Positions 33,551 to 42,700 of a DNA stretch of 64,000 nucleotides are shown here, one piece after another; within the stretch, counting starts at the first letter, position 1, and the number at the start of each line of letters is the position of its first letter. This stretch comes from Alcaligenaceae bacterium (GTDB taxonomy: Bacteria; Pseudomonadota; Gammaproteobacteria; Burkholderiales; Burkholderiaceae_B), in NCBI GenBank assembly GCA_013416455.1, contig JACCES010000013.1, positions 62,001 to 126,000 of the forward strand. The letters run 5' to 3'. The notes under the pieces were generated by a model that saw only the letters and a program-made list of their open reading frames with translations, was not told where the DNA came from and did not search any database. Both the position numbers and the translations under genes were made by a program.

Positions 33551-34524
33551 TGCTTCTCTATGTTCGCATTGCGCGCAATTCTTTCCCAAAGATCGATGTC
33601 TTCCCGGTTGAACTCCCGAAGTTCCTTGCTGCCGCCCAACTGCGGTTTCTGCCCGAACTTGGCAAAGAATTCTTCGGTTTCCGGCAGAAGAGATACGTCA
33701 TGGAAATAGCCTTCCAGTTTTTCCATGATGTCCGCCGGGGTGTCCGCGCGGGCGACCGCGGCGGTCCAGACATAAATCCGGAATTCCGGTATTCCCGCCT
33801 CGGCGGAGGTGGGCGCGTCGGGAAGCGGCGGGGCGCGATGTTCATCGGCGATGACCAGCGCGCGGACGCGCCCGGATTGCGCCAGGGTCTGGGTAGAGGT
33901 GACTTCGGCAAACCCATAGTCGACGGTTTTGGATGCCACGGCCGTGATGGTTTCACCGGCGCCCTTGAACGGAATGTTCGCGGCGTCGATGCCATTGATC
34001 TGATTGAAGAACTCACCCATCAACTGATACCCGGCCGAGCCGGAACCAAAGTTCAGTATGCCGGGATTCTTCTTGGCGTGATCGACCAGATCCCGCACCG
34101 TCTTGAATTCGGAGTCTTCCGGCACCGACAATACCCCGGGCGTCTTGAGCATCAATGTGATCGGCTCGAAATCCTTGGCCGGATCGTAAGGCATGTCCTT
34201 GAAGACGGCCGAGTTCGTGGCCAGTGTCGAATTGCTGCCGATGAATACCGTATAGCCGTCGGCGGGCGCATCCAGCACCGATTTGACGGCGATGAAGCCG
34301 TTGCCGCCGGGCCGGTTTTCCACGACCACCGGCACGCCCGCCAGTTCCGATATCTTCTGCGCGTAGTATCTGGCGCTGGTGTCCGTGCCGCTGCCGGGCC
34401 CGAATGGCAGGACGAAGCGGATCGGCTTGGATGGAAAATCGCCGGCGGTGGCGGCCTTGCCCGCCACCGGAAGTACTGCCAGGCATGAGGCGGCTATGAG
34501 GGTTAAAACGGACTTCAATTTCAT
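33547..34524 (-). CDS. Bug-family (TctC) tripartite tricarboxylate transporter receptor, copy 1
   Basis: This 325-residue periplasmic receptor has a signal peptide to about residue 25 (A-V-L-P-V-A-G-K-A-A). Family hallmarks: F-P-S-K-P-I-R-F-V-L-P-F-G-P-G-S-G-T-D, V-V-V-E-N-R-P-G-G-N-G, and L-P-Y-D-P-A-K-D-F-E-P-I. Bug proteins bind carboxylates; no TctA/TctB permease gene is in the window. First gene of the degradation operon; it overlaps the CoA-transferase start (ATGA). TAGGAGACAC precedes the start. It is a close paralogue of the next gene upstream, same length, both ending N-I-E-K-Q. Confidence 0.94.
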   Translation of the reverse strand: MKLKSVLTLIAASCLAVLPVAGKAATAGDFPSKPIRFVLPFGPGSGTDTSARYYAQKISELAGVPVVVENRPGGNGFIAVKSVLDAPADGYTVFIGSNSTLATNSAVFKDMPYDPAKDFEPITLMLKTPGVLSVPEDSEFKTVRDLVDHAKKNPGILNFGSGSAGYQLMGEFFNQINGIDAANIPFKGAGETITAVASKTVDYGFAEVTSTQTLAQSGRVRALVIADEHRAPPLPDAPTSAEAGIPEFRIYVWTAAVARADTPADIMEKLEGYFHDVSLLPETEEFFAKFGQKPQLGGSKELREFNREDIDLWERIARNANIEKQ

Positions 34525-34700
34525 TGTGTCTCCTAGCTGTTTCTGTAAACCAATCTGGATTGGACCGTATGGATTGTGGAGCGTTTTTTTTGCTTATTTG
34601 ATTTGCGAAATAAACGATGGGTTCTGAAGAACCGGGGTGTGCTCTTGAATAAAACGAGCATGAATATTATTGATGCGCTTCCAGATCGATGCCAGGCCAT

Positions 34701-34719
34701 AATTTCGTTATCCGAAATT
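34701..34719. promoter_or_regulatory. Candidate IclR operator 1 (upstream of Bug copy 1)
   Basis: AATTTCG-TTATC-CGAAATT is a perfect 7-bp inverted repeat, 177 nt upstream of the Bug copy 1 start. The same repeat (one spacer base different) lies at 36305-36323 next to the iclR start. Flanking bases are also alike (ATTATTGAT about 25 nt to the left in both). Binding by the IclR protein is inferred. Confidence 0.65.
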
Positions 34720-34855
34720 CGATAGGGCGCCGGAATCTTCTTTCCATTCTTGCCATTCCGCAACGCAAGCAGGCGGGCGGGGCGGCGCAACGCCACCCTG
34801 CAAGTCTCTTGAGGGAAAGGAACGTCCGTGCGGATTAATAAGGGAACGGACGCAA

Positions 34856-35018
34856 GGGATCCTCTGATTAAGTCGAGCGGAAAGCGTGCGCTGTGGATCG
34901 GAGTGAGATGCGAGGCGCAAAGCGCAGTGATAGCCGTAGCTATCGCGAGCACTTGCAACGAAGCAGATCGCCCGATTCCACAGATGCGCGCGGCGCGGGG
35001 ACTTGATCAGAGGGTCCC
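34856..35018. mobile_element. 163-bp MITE-like full-length palindrome
   Basis: Termini GGGATCCTCTGATTAAGTC and GACTTGATCAGAGGGTCCC are inverted repeats with 17 of 19 matches. Pairing continues inwards through GCGC(at)TGTGGA-TCGG and ends in an apex GATAGC-CGTA-GCTATC (34929-34944) exactly at the centre. The whole element can fold into one imperfect hairpin and has no coding capacity I trust. It lies in the 647-nt gap between the Bug genes. The rest of the gap holds the copy 1 promoter and operator (34525-34720) and unassigned sequence (34721-34855, 35019-35127). The family of the parent transposon is unknown to me. Confidence 0.75.
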
Positions 35019-35127
35019 AAGGCAATATGTGGGTGTCGGGCCGCTGTTGCGGCATTGGCGGGGGGCTTTTGATGCAGCCCGTGCCGGCTTTCCCGATGTC
35101 TGAAACAGACGCCGGCTCGGGCGGAAA

Positions 35128-35175
35128 TTAGGAGAGGCGGGGCACCGTCATGCCCGGAGCCCCTTTTCTTGTCAT
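35128..35175 (-). pseudogene. Vestigial start of a CoA-transferase gene
   Basis: A 15-codon frame, MTRKGAPGMTVPRLS then TAA, overlaps the stop of Bug copy 2 as ATGA, exactly as the intact CoA-transferase overlaps Bug copy 1. It aligns with the real start (M-T-R-K-G-A-L-D-G-I-K-V-L-D-L-S). It is the truncated end of a tandem duplication and is not expected to be functional. Confidence 0.7.
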
Positions 35176-36149
35176 TGTTTTTCTATGTTGGCGGCGCCGG
35201 CGACTCTGTTCCAGAGGTCGATTTCGTTCTTGATGAATTCCTGGAGTTCTTTTCCACCGCCGAATTCGGGTTTCAGGTCGAATGTGGCGAAGAATTTCTC
35301 TGTTTCGGGCAGACGGGAGGCTTCCTGGAAATAGCCTTCTATTTTTTCCATGACGGGGCCCGGGGTGCCCGTGCGAGCGACCGCCGCCACCCACAGGTGA
35401 ATCTTGAAATCGGGAATGCCCGCCTCGTCCGCATTGGGGACGTTGGGCAGCGAAGGAAACTGCTGGTCGTCGGCAATGACCAGCAGGCGGATCCGTTCCG
35501 ATTGCGCCAGCGCCTGGGCGGCGGTGATGTCGGCAAAGCCGTAATCCACCGTGCTGGATGCGACGGCCGTCACCGTTTCGCCGGCGCCCTTGAATGGAAT
35601 GTTCGTGGCTTTGATTCCGTTCAGCTGATTGAAGTATTCCCCTATCAGGTGATAGCCCGCGGAGCCTGTGCCGAAATTCAGCGTGCCGGGTTTGTTCCTG
35701 GCATGCTCGACCAGCTCGCTGAGGGTCTTGAATTGCGAATCCTGAGGAACCGCCAGTACCCCCGGCGTCTTGAAAATGAACCCGATGGGCGTGAAATCTT
35801 TGACCGGGTCGTACGGCAGGCTTTTGAAGAGCGCCGTATTGGAGGCCAGTATCGAATTGCTGCCGACAAGTATGGTGTAGCCATCCGCCGGCGCATCCAG
35901 CACCGTTCTGACCGCAATGAAGCCGTTTCCGCCGGGCTTGTTTTCGACGATCACGGGCACCCCGGCAATGTCAGATACTTTCTGAGCATAGTATCTGGCG
36001 CTGGTGTCCGTGCCGCTTCCCGGGTTGAACGGAACGACGAATTTGATCGGCTTGGATGGGAAGTCGGCGGCGGAGGCGGCCTTGCCGGCCACCGGAAGCA
36101 TTGCCAGGCATGAGGCTGCTATGATGGTGAGAACGGATTTTGAAATCAT
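35172..36149 (-). CDS. Bug-family (TctC) transporter receptor, copy 2
   Basis: This 325-residue paralogue of the receptor at 33547-34524 is easily aligned end to end. Signal peptide M-I-S-K-S-V-L-T-I-I-A-A-S-C-L-A-M-L-P, then F-P-S-K-P-I-K-F-V-V-P-F-N-P-G-S-G-T-D, V-I-V-E-N-K-P-G-G-N-G, and L-P-Y-D-P-V-K-D-F-T-P-I. Differences concentrate in the second half (for example D-D-Q-Q-F-P-S-L-P-N where copy 1 has D-E-H-R-A-P-P-L-P-D), so ligand preference may differ. AGGAGAC lies 4 nt before the ATG at 36149. It is transcribed toward copy 1 and divergent from iclR. After its stop comes a 15-codon relic of a CoA-transferase gene. Confidence 0.94.
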   Translation of the reverse strand: MISKSVLTIIAASCLAMLPVAGKAASAADFPSKPIKFVVPFNPGSGTDTSARYYAQKVSDIAGVPVIVENKPGGNGFIAVRTVLDAPADGYTILVGSNSILASNTALFKSLPYDPVKDFTPIGFIFKTPGVLAVPQDSQFKTLSELVEHARNKPGTLNFGTGSAGYHLIGEYFNQLNGIKATNIPFKGAGETVTAVASSTVDYGFADITAAQALAQSERIRLLVIADDQQFPSLPNVPNADEAGIPDFKIHLWVAAVARTGTPGPVMEKIEGYFQEASRLPETEKFFATFDLKPEFGGGKELQEFIKNEIDLWNRVAGAANIEKQ

Positions 36150-36304
36150 TTTGTCTCCTGTTTTTGTCAATCATTGCCATTCCACTGTACGAATTTTCTA
36201 TTGTGTGGCCGGCACGGCAATGCCCCGGAATTAAGCGTGGGCATTGTTCTTCCTGAAATCATTGCTAACATTATTGATCCGGTTTCTGCCCAATACCAGC
36301 GCGT

Positions 36305-36323
36305 AATTTCGCTATCCGAAATT
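36305..36323. promoter_or_regulatory. Candidate IclR operator 2 (between Bug copy 2 and iclR)
   Basis: AATTTCG-CTATC-CGAAATT, a perfect 7-bp inverted repeat, ends 4 nt before the iclR ATG and lies 156 nt from the Bug copy 2 start. A protein bound here would cover the iclR start, which suggests autoregulation. The same motif occurs at 34701-34719. Confidence 0.65.
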
Positions 36324-36327
36324 CTGT

Positions 36328-37146
36328 ATGACCACCAAACTTTCCGCCCCGTCTCTTTCATCTCGCAGCGCAACCCGCGTAAGCGGGACATTCACCAGAG
36401 TTACATCGGGCAGTCAGTCACTGGAACGCGGGATGCAGATCCTCAGATCCTACCGGTCGGGGGTGGATTTGCTGACCAACGCGGATCTGGCCGACCGCAG
36501 CGGCCTGCCGCGCCCGACGGTCAGCAGATTGACGCGGTCCCTGGTCGAACAAGGTTTCCTCGATTACGACATTCCTTCGAAAGGCTATCGGCTTTCCCCG
36601 GTTTTTCTCAGCCTTGCCTATGTATTCCGTCAGGCGGAAGATACCGAGGAAACCGTCTATCCGCTCATGCGGAAACTGGCGGAAAGCGAAGGTGTGAATG
36701 TCGGTCTGGCCTTGCCGAATCAGCTCGAAATGGTTTACGTGGAATCGCTTCGGGAAAGCCGGCGCGGTGTTTTCCGCCGTGCGGCATCAGGGTCGAGATT
36801 TCCCATGGAGTCGACATCGGGGGGGCGGGCGTACCTGGCGGCGCTGGGGCGGGAACAACGGGACGCCATCCTGAAGAGAATCAAAGAGAAGCATGGGAAG
36901 GGGTGGGCCGCGATCCAGCGCGAGATAGAAGAATCGGTGGCAAGAATAGCCAAAGAGGGTTATTGCGTCGCCCATTGGCAGCCGGGGATGACGGCGGTCG
37001 GGGCCCCTCTGGTGAAGCAGGACGGCAGAATCTATTCACTGACGATAAGCTTCCACACGCCGGATTCGCTGGCTGACTCCATACATAGATATGGGCAGCT
37101 GTTGCTGGGCTTGAAGCAGGATATCCGCGATATCTGGCAAGCATAG
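36328..37146 (+). CDS. IclR-family transcriptional regulator
   Basis: This 272-residue regulator has a ~28-residue Ser/Thr-rich N-terminal tail, then the winged helix-turn-helix (about 30-90: S-Q-S-L-E-R-G-M-Q-I-L, N-A-D-L-A-D-R-S-G-L-P-R-P-T-V-S-R-L) and the IclR effector domain (about 105-272: V-N-V-G-L-A, P-M-E-S-T-S-G-G-R-A-Y-L-A, G-Y-C-V-A-H). IclR proteins usually sense small aromatic or aliphatic acids. It is divergent from the Bug/acyl-CoA locus and is its likely controller through the AATTTCG-N5-CGAAATT sites. No ribosome-binding site precedes the ATG. The next ATG (36433) would cut the DNA-binding domain, so a leaderless or weakly initiated start is likely. Confidence 0.93.
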   Translation: MTTKLSAPSLSSRSATRVSGTFTRVTSGSQSLERGMQILRSYRSGVDLLTNADLADRSGLPRPTVSRLTRSLVEQGFLDYDIPSKGYRLSPVFLSLAYVFRQAEDTEETVYPLMRKLAESEGVNVGLALPNQLEMVYVESLRESRRGVFRRAASGSRFPMESTSGGRAYLAALGREQRDAILKRIKEKHGKGWAAIQREIEESVARIAKEGYCVAHWQPGMTAVGAPLVKQDGRIYSLTISFHTPDSLADSIHRYGQLLLGLKQDIRDIWQA

Positions 37147-37223
37147 GCCCGCGCCGCGGGCTCATACTGGCGGCCCCGAGGAAGCCCTGGCTGATTCGAG
37201 CCGCGGGCGGCCGCGCCGGCCGC

Positions 37224-38606
37224 TCAGCCGGGCAATGCCCGGCGCAGCACTTCAAAGATGCGCGGGTCATCGGATTGGGCCGCATTGAAGCGCAGAAAGC
37301 CGCCGGCGTTGTGCGACTGGCTGAAGGCGTTGCCGGGCGCCAGCACCACGCCTTCCTTCAGGCATGACCGCGCCATGGCCGCGGCATCGACCCCGGGCGG
37401 CAGGCGGCACCAGATGAACATGCCGGCCCGTGGAATGATCCAGGGCGTGATGCCGGTCTCGCCGAGCCGGGCCACGGTTCTGTCCCTGGCTTTTTCCAGC
37501 CGCACACGCACGGTTTCCATGTGCTTGCGGTAGCCGCTGTCGGTCAGTGCGGCAAGCAGCACGGCCGAAGCCAGCCGGCCCGCGCCGAAGCTGGTGGCGA
37601 TTTTCAGATCGGTCAGCCCGTCGATCCAGCCCGGGCGGGCGGCGATGTAGCCGCAGCGCAGCGAGGCCGACAGGGTTTTGGAAAAACTGCCGATATGAAT
37701 GACGCGGGACAGGCCATCGAAGGCCGCGAGCCGTGCCGCGGGGGCCGTTTCGAAATCCGCGAAGACATCGTCTTCAACGATCACCAGGCCGCTGTCGTCG
37801 GCGAGCTTCAGAAGACGGTGCGCCGTGATGGAAGACAGCGTCGCTCCGGTGGGGTTGTGGATGCCGGAGTTGGTGATGTAGAGGCGGGGGGCATGCGTGC
37901 GCAGGGCGGTTTCGAAGGCCGCGAGATCGGGGCCGACGGGTGTATACGGCACGCCGACAGCCTTGACGCGGTGTGCGCGCAGGAGGGCATGGAAGTTGAA
38001 ATAGCAGGGGTCGTCGACCAGGACGGTGTCGTTGGGTTCGAGCAGGAAGCGGCAGATCAGATCGATGGCCTGGGTGCCGGACTCGGTCAGCATGATCTGT
38101 TCGGGCGAGGCCTCGATGTCCACGGCGGCCATGCGTCGCGCGAGCAATTGGCGCAAGGCCGGCAGCCCCAGCGGGCTGGCATAGTCCACCAGCACCGAAT
38201 CGCCCGCCCGGGCGGTGGCGCGCAGTGCCCGGCGCATGCCCTGTTCATACATCCACGAAGGTGGAAGCCAGCCGCAGCCCGGTTTCAGTACCGATGCGCC
38301 GGTTTCCAGCGACTGGCGGGAAACCCACAGCGGGTCCACCTCCCGATCGGTCCGCGGGCCGATTTCCGACAGGGCGAGCGGGGCGACGGGGCCGGCGACA
38401 TAGAACCCCGAGCCCTGGCGGGGATGGATGACGCCTTCGGCGGCCAGCCGTTCGTAGGCTTCCACCACCGTGGACACCGACAGCCCCATGGCGCCGGCCT
38501 GCGCGCGTACGGAAGGCAGCCGCATGCCCGGCAGATAAGAGCGGGACGCGATCTTTGCGCGGACGGCGTCCATGACGGTGTCGATACGGGTTCGGCGTGG
38601 CGGCAT
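37224..38606 (-). CDS. MocR-type regulator (GntR wHTH + aminotransferase-like domain)
   Basis: This encodes 460 residues. The N-terminal GntR winged helix (about 5-75) has L-P-S-V-R-A, S-V-S-T-V-V-E-A-Y-E-R-L and P-R-Q-G-S-G-F-Y-V. The C-terminal class I aminotransferase-like domain (about 105-460) has the PLP-binding Lys at K310 in S-F-S-K-T-L-S and N251-P-T-G. MocR proteins use PLP as a sensor and seldom catalyse. It is divergent from the EamA exporter gene (143 nt between starts) and probably controls it. The ATG at 38606 begins the GntR domain; upstream in-frame ATGs add an unlikely extension. Confidence 0.93.
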   Translation of the reverse strand: MPPRRTRIDTVMDAVRAKIASRSYLPGMRLPSVRAQAGAMGLSVSTVVEAYERLAAEGVIHPRQGSGFYVAGPVAPLALSEIGPRTDREVDPLWVSRQSLETGASVLKPGCGWLPPSWMYEQGMRRALRATARAGDSVLVDYASPLGLPALRQLLARRMAAVDIEASPEQIMLTESGTQAIDLICRFLLEPNDTVLVDDPCYFNFHALLRAHRVKAVGVPYTPVGPDLAAFETALRTHAPRLYITNSGIHNPTGATLSSITAHRLLKLADDSGLVIVEDDVFADFETAPAARLAAFDGLSRVIHIGSFSKTLSASLRCGYIAARPGWIDGLTDLKIATSFGAGRLASAVLLAALTDSGYRKHMETVRVRLEKARDRTVARLGETGITPWIIPRAGMFIWCRLPPGVDAAAMARSCLKEGVVLAPGNAFSQSHNAGGFLRFNAAQSDDPRIFEVLRRALPG

Positions 38607-38749
38607 CTGGGCGGATTGGGTGGATTGGGCGGAATAGGTGGAAGTGTATTGCCGCCAAGTACATAACAGTTTCTTCCGATTGTACCCGGGTGTGCATGGC
38701 TGAACCGCTTGCCGGCATGGTGTACTGCGGAGCTTCAAGGAGGTGAGCA

Positions 38750-39610
38750 ATGGACAGAACGGCAGGCGGATGGGTGAATGGTTTCATCGGGGTGGCGATC
38801 TTTTCGGGCTCGCTGCCGGCCACCCGCGTGGCGGTCATGGATTTCGACCCGGTATTCCTTACCTGCGCGCGGGCGTCGATCGCCGCCCTGCTGGGTCTGG
38901 TCCTGCTGCTGACTTTCAGGGAACGCCGGCCGGCCGGGGCCGATCTGCGGCCCCTGGCTGTCGTGGCCCTGGGCGTAGTGGTCGGGTTTCCGCTACTGAC
39001 GGCCCTGGCCTTGCAACACATCACTTCCGCCCATTCCATTGTCTTTCTCGGTCTGCTGCCGCTGTGCACGGCCGTCTTTGCCGTGCTGCGCGGCGGCGAG
39101 CGCCCGCGCCCCGCCTTCTGGCTGTTTTCCCTGCTCGGAAGCGTCTTTGTCGTGGGCTATGCCGCGCTGGAAAGCGGTGGCGCTTCCCTGCGCGACAATC
39201 TTCTGATGCTGGCGGCCGTGGCCGTGTGCGGCCTGGGGTATGCGGAAGGTGCGCAACTGTCCCGCCGGCTGGGCGGCTGGCAGGTCATCAGCTGGGCGCT
39301 GGTGCTGGCATTGCCCGTCATGCTGCCCATAGGCCTGTTCACCATGCCGACATCCTTCAGCCATGCCGGCGCCGCCGCCTGGGCCGGCATGGCCTATGTG
39401 TCGCTTTTCAGCATGCTGATTGGCTTCATATTCTGGTATCGCGGCTTGTCGCAGGGCGGTATCGCCGCGGTCGGCCAGCTTCAGTTGCTGCAGCCCTTCA
39501 TGGGGCTGGCCCTGGCCGCTTTGCTGCTGCATGAATCCGTCAGCTGGACGATGCTTGTTGCGACCCTGGGCGCGGTGATATGCATCGCCGGGGCGAAAAA
39601 GCATGCCTGA
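38750..39610 (+). CDS. EamA/DMT-superfamily transporter
   Basis: This 286-residue protein with ten predicted TM helices is built from two EamA repeats (about 10-140 and 150-283). Repeat 1 has F-S-G-S-L-P-A-T-R-V-A and the second has Q-L-Q-L-L-Q-P-F-M-G-L-A-L-A-A-L-L-L-H-E-S, the typical end of DMT proteins. Members usually export amino acids or metabolites. A very good ribosome-binding site (AAGGAGGTGAGCA) precedes the ATG. It is divergent from a MocR regulator, a pairing common for PLP- or amino-acid-linked exporters, so the substrate may be an amino acid or a vitamin B6-related amine. That substrate call is inference. Confidence 0.92.
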   Translation: MDRTAGGWVNGFIGVAIFSGSLPATRVAVMDFDPVFLTCARASIAALLGLVLLLTFRERRPAGADLRPLAVVALGVVVGFPLLTALALQHITSAHSIVFLGLLPLCTAVFAVLRGGERPRPAFWLFSLLGSVFVVGYAALESGGASLRDNLLMLAAVAVCGLGYAEGAQLSRRLGGWQVISWALVLALPVMLPIGLFTMPTSFSHAGAAAWAGMAYVSLFSMLIGFIFWYRGLSQGGIAAVGQLQLLQPFMGLALAALLLHESVSWTMLVATLGAVICIAGAKKHA

Positions 39611-39744
39611 TGCCGGCCGGATCCGCGGTTGATCGCCCGCGTCCATCATTCTGTAATTTTTGCTTTCTATCATTCGACCCGATTCGCTGGTGCCGCCTTT
39701 GGGTTCATCCGGCGTCCGCAACCGAATAGATATGGAGAGCATCA

Positions 39745-42700
39745 GTGGCTTGGCAAAACCTGTTTGACCCGGAATGGTATCTGGAGCAGAACCCCGACGT
39801 GGCGGAAGCCGTCGCCCAGGGCCTCATGACCGCCTGGCAGCATTTCGAGCAGTATGGCCAGTTCGAAGGCCGTTCGCCCGTGACGTGGTTCGACGCCGGT
39901 TTCTACCTGGCCCGGAATCCGGACGTGGCGGAGGCGGTGCGTGCCGGCCATACTACGGCGGCGCAGCATTTCATGCAGTATGGCGCGCTGGAGCCGCGCC
40001 TGATCGCGCCGGCCATCGATCTGGGCGCCTATCTGGAAGCCAACCTCGATGTCCTGGACGCGGTTGCCACCGGTCAGACTTCCGCGCTGGAGCATCTGGT
40101 GACCTATGGCATGCACGAAGCCCGGGACCTGGGCAATGGCATCTCGCTGGCCATGTTCGCGAATGATCCGGTGTTCAACGAAGCGCTGCGGGCGGGCGAT
40201 ATTGCCGAAGCGCTCGAGCGCATCGACGCCGTTGCTCCCTTCCTGCCCGGTTTCGTGGCGCCGCAGGGCTGGGCGCCGGCGTCCGATACGCCGATTCCCT
40301 TGGATTTCGTGCCGCCGGAAGACATGAAGCTGGTGATCCCGGAAGGGGTGAAGGTGCCCGACGATATCGAACTGCCCGACACGTTCGAGCCGGTGGCGGG
40401 CGGTGAGGAACCCGGTGGCGAAGATCCCGATGGTGAGGATCCCGATGGTGAGGATCCCGATGGTGGCGGAGATTTGCCGCCGCTGCCCGAGCCGGCGGTA
40501 TTCAGGCCGCAGGCCGGCACGACGGAAGGCAGCTCGGATGCCTCGACCGCCATTGCCCTGGATGAAGACTTCATGGTGGTGGCTGATGACGAAGGCGCCA
40601 TCCTGCGCGTGTACAACCGCGAGGGCGGCGAGGCTGTGAAGGAATGGTCGATCACGGCGGCCGCCACGGCGGGGGGCACCGGCCTGGGCGTGGACGAAAT
40701 CGATCTCGAAGCCAGCACACGGATCGGCGATACCGTCTATTTCACCGGTTCGCACAGCAACAAGCGCAACGGCAGCGAAGCCAATGAGCGCGAATACCTG
40801 TTTTCCGTGCAGATCACTGGTACGGGCGCCGACACTACATTCGAACTGCTGCAGGTCCAGGATGGTCTCGAAGATCTGCTGGTCGCCTGGGACAACGATG
40901 ATGGTCACGGCAAGGGCGCCGGTCATTATGGCCTGCAGGCCTCTTCCGCCGGCGATGTGATTCCCGAGCAGGTCAGCGGCTTTTCCATCGAAGGCATGAC
41001 CGCCTCGCTGGACGACAGCCAACTGCTGCTGGGCTTCCGCGCGCCGCAGGTCGATACGCAGGTGCGCGAGAAGGCGCTGATCATCCCGGTGGCGGTGGAC
41101 AGCGTCTTCACGGATGCGCCGGAGTTTGACGCACCCATCGAACTGAATCTGGGGGGGCGCGGCATCCGTTCCATCGAAAAGGCCGCCGACGGCAGCGGTT
41201 ATCTGATCCTGGCTGGCCCGGCCGGTTCCGCCACCGCCGAAGTCCTGAACGACTTCCGCTTGTACCGTTGGGATGGCGGCGCTGACGAAGCCGGCCTGGT
41301 CGAACTGGACGTGCGCAACGCGGACGGCGACATCATCAGCCTGGACAGCCTGCTGGAAGCTACCGGCGGCAGCTTCGAAACCCTGGTGGACGTCGCCAGC
41401 CTGGAAGCCGGCACCCGCCTGCAGCTGCTGCAGGACAATGGCGACACCGTCTGGGAAGGCGAGAGCAAGGTTTCCAAGGATCTGGACCCCGAGGACCAGC
41501 AGTTCATGGGCAACTGGGTCGAGCTGGGCGAGGCGGCGGCGAACAAGGCCCCCGAACTGGTTTCGTCGAATGTGGGCTCGGGCGCCGATCCCATCGCTCA
41601 CAGGGCGGATCTGGTCCTGAGGTTCGACGAAGCGGTCAGGTTGAACGAAGGCAGCATCGTGCTGAAGCAGCGTGCTGAAGGCGATGGCGACGACCTCTTC
41701 ATCCAGACGTTCACCCTTGAAAACGGCGCGGCCGACGGCGTTTCCGTGGCCTACAACGTCGTCACCATCGATCCAACGGACGATCTGGAAGCCGGCAAGG
41801 AATACGTGCTGGAATTCGAAGGCAATGTCTTCACGGATCTGAGCAACCTGTACTTGCCCGCCGGGCTGGATGCGATGTCCTTCACCGTGGCGCCGCCCGC
41901 GCTGAATTACAGCTTGCTGATCACCGAGGTGACGTCAAAGCATACGTCGGACATCGACTTCTTCGAACTGTACAACTACGGAACGGAAAGCATTGACCTG
42001 AGCGGTTGGGGCTGGACGGATTCGGCGAAAGAGAAGTTTGGCTCGTTTGCGGATGGAACGACGATCGCCGCCGGCGAGATGCTGGTTGTCGTGGGCGAGG
42101 AAAACAAAATGGGCGACTTCCTGTCGACGTGGGGCCTGGAAGCCGACCCGGCCCGCTATGTGGAAGTCGACGGCCCCGGCCTTGGAAAGCAGGACGGCGT
42201 CATTCTCTTCGATGGTGGCGAGAACACGGTGGCGTGGTTCAACTACACCGGTTCCGAGATTGTCGGGCTCGATGGAATCTCTCTTCCCAGTATTCCGGGC
42301 GGAGGCAACAAGCATGCGGGTGTGGCCGCCGGCGCCTCCGACGACGCCGTGTCCGCTGTCTGGGATGCGGCCAATTCCACGCCCTACGCACCGGTCTACA
42401 TTGCCGCGACAGACTTGCCCGATGGCCCTGTGGGAACGCCCGGATGGATTGAAACGCTGCCGGTGAAGCCCAGCACCTTGCTGATCACCGAGGTGACGTC
42501 AAAACATACGTCGGACATCGACTTCTTCGAACTGTACAACTACGGCACGGAAAGCATCGACCTGAGCGGCTGGGGCTGGACGGATTCGGCGAAAGAGAAA
42601 TTCGGCTCGTTCGCGGATGGAACGACGATCGCCGCCGGCGAGGTGCTGGTTGTCGTGGGCGAGGAAAACAAAATGGGCGACTTCCTGTCGACGTGGGGCC

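Noticed and set aside
34828-35103. Open frame running through the 163-bp palindromic element
   Set aside because: Its composition reflects the palindrome. No homologue-like motif or ribosome-binding site.
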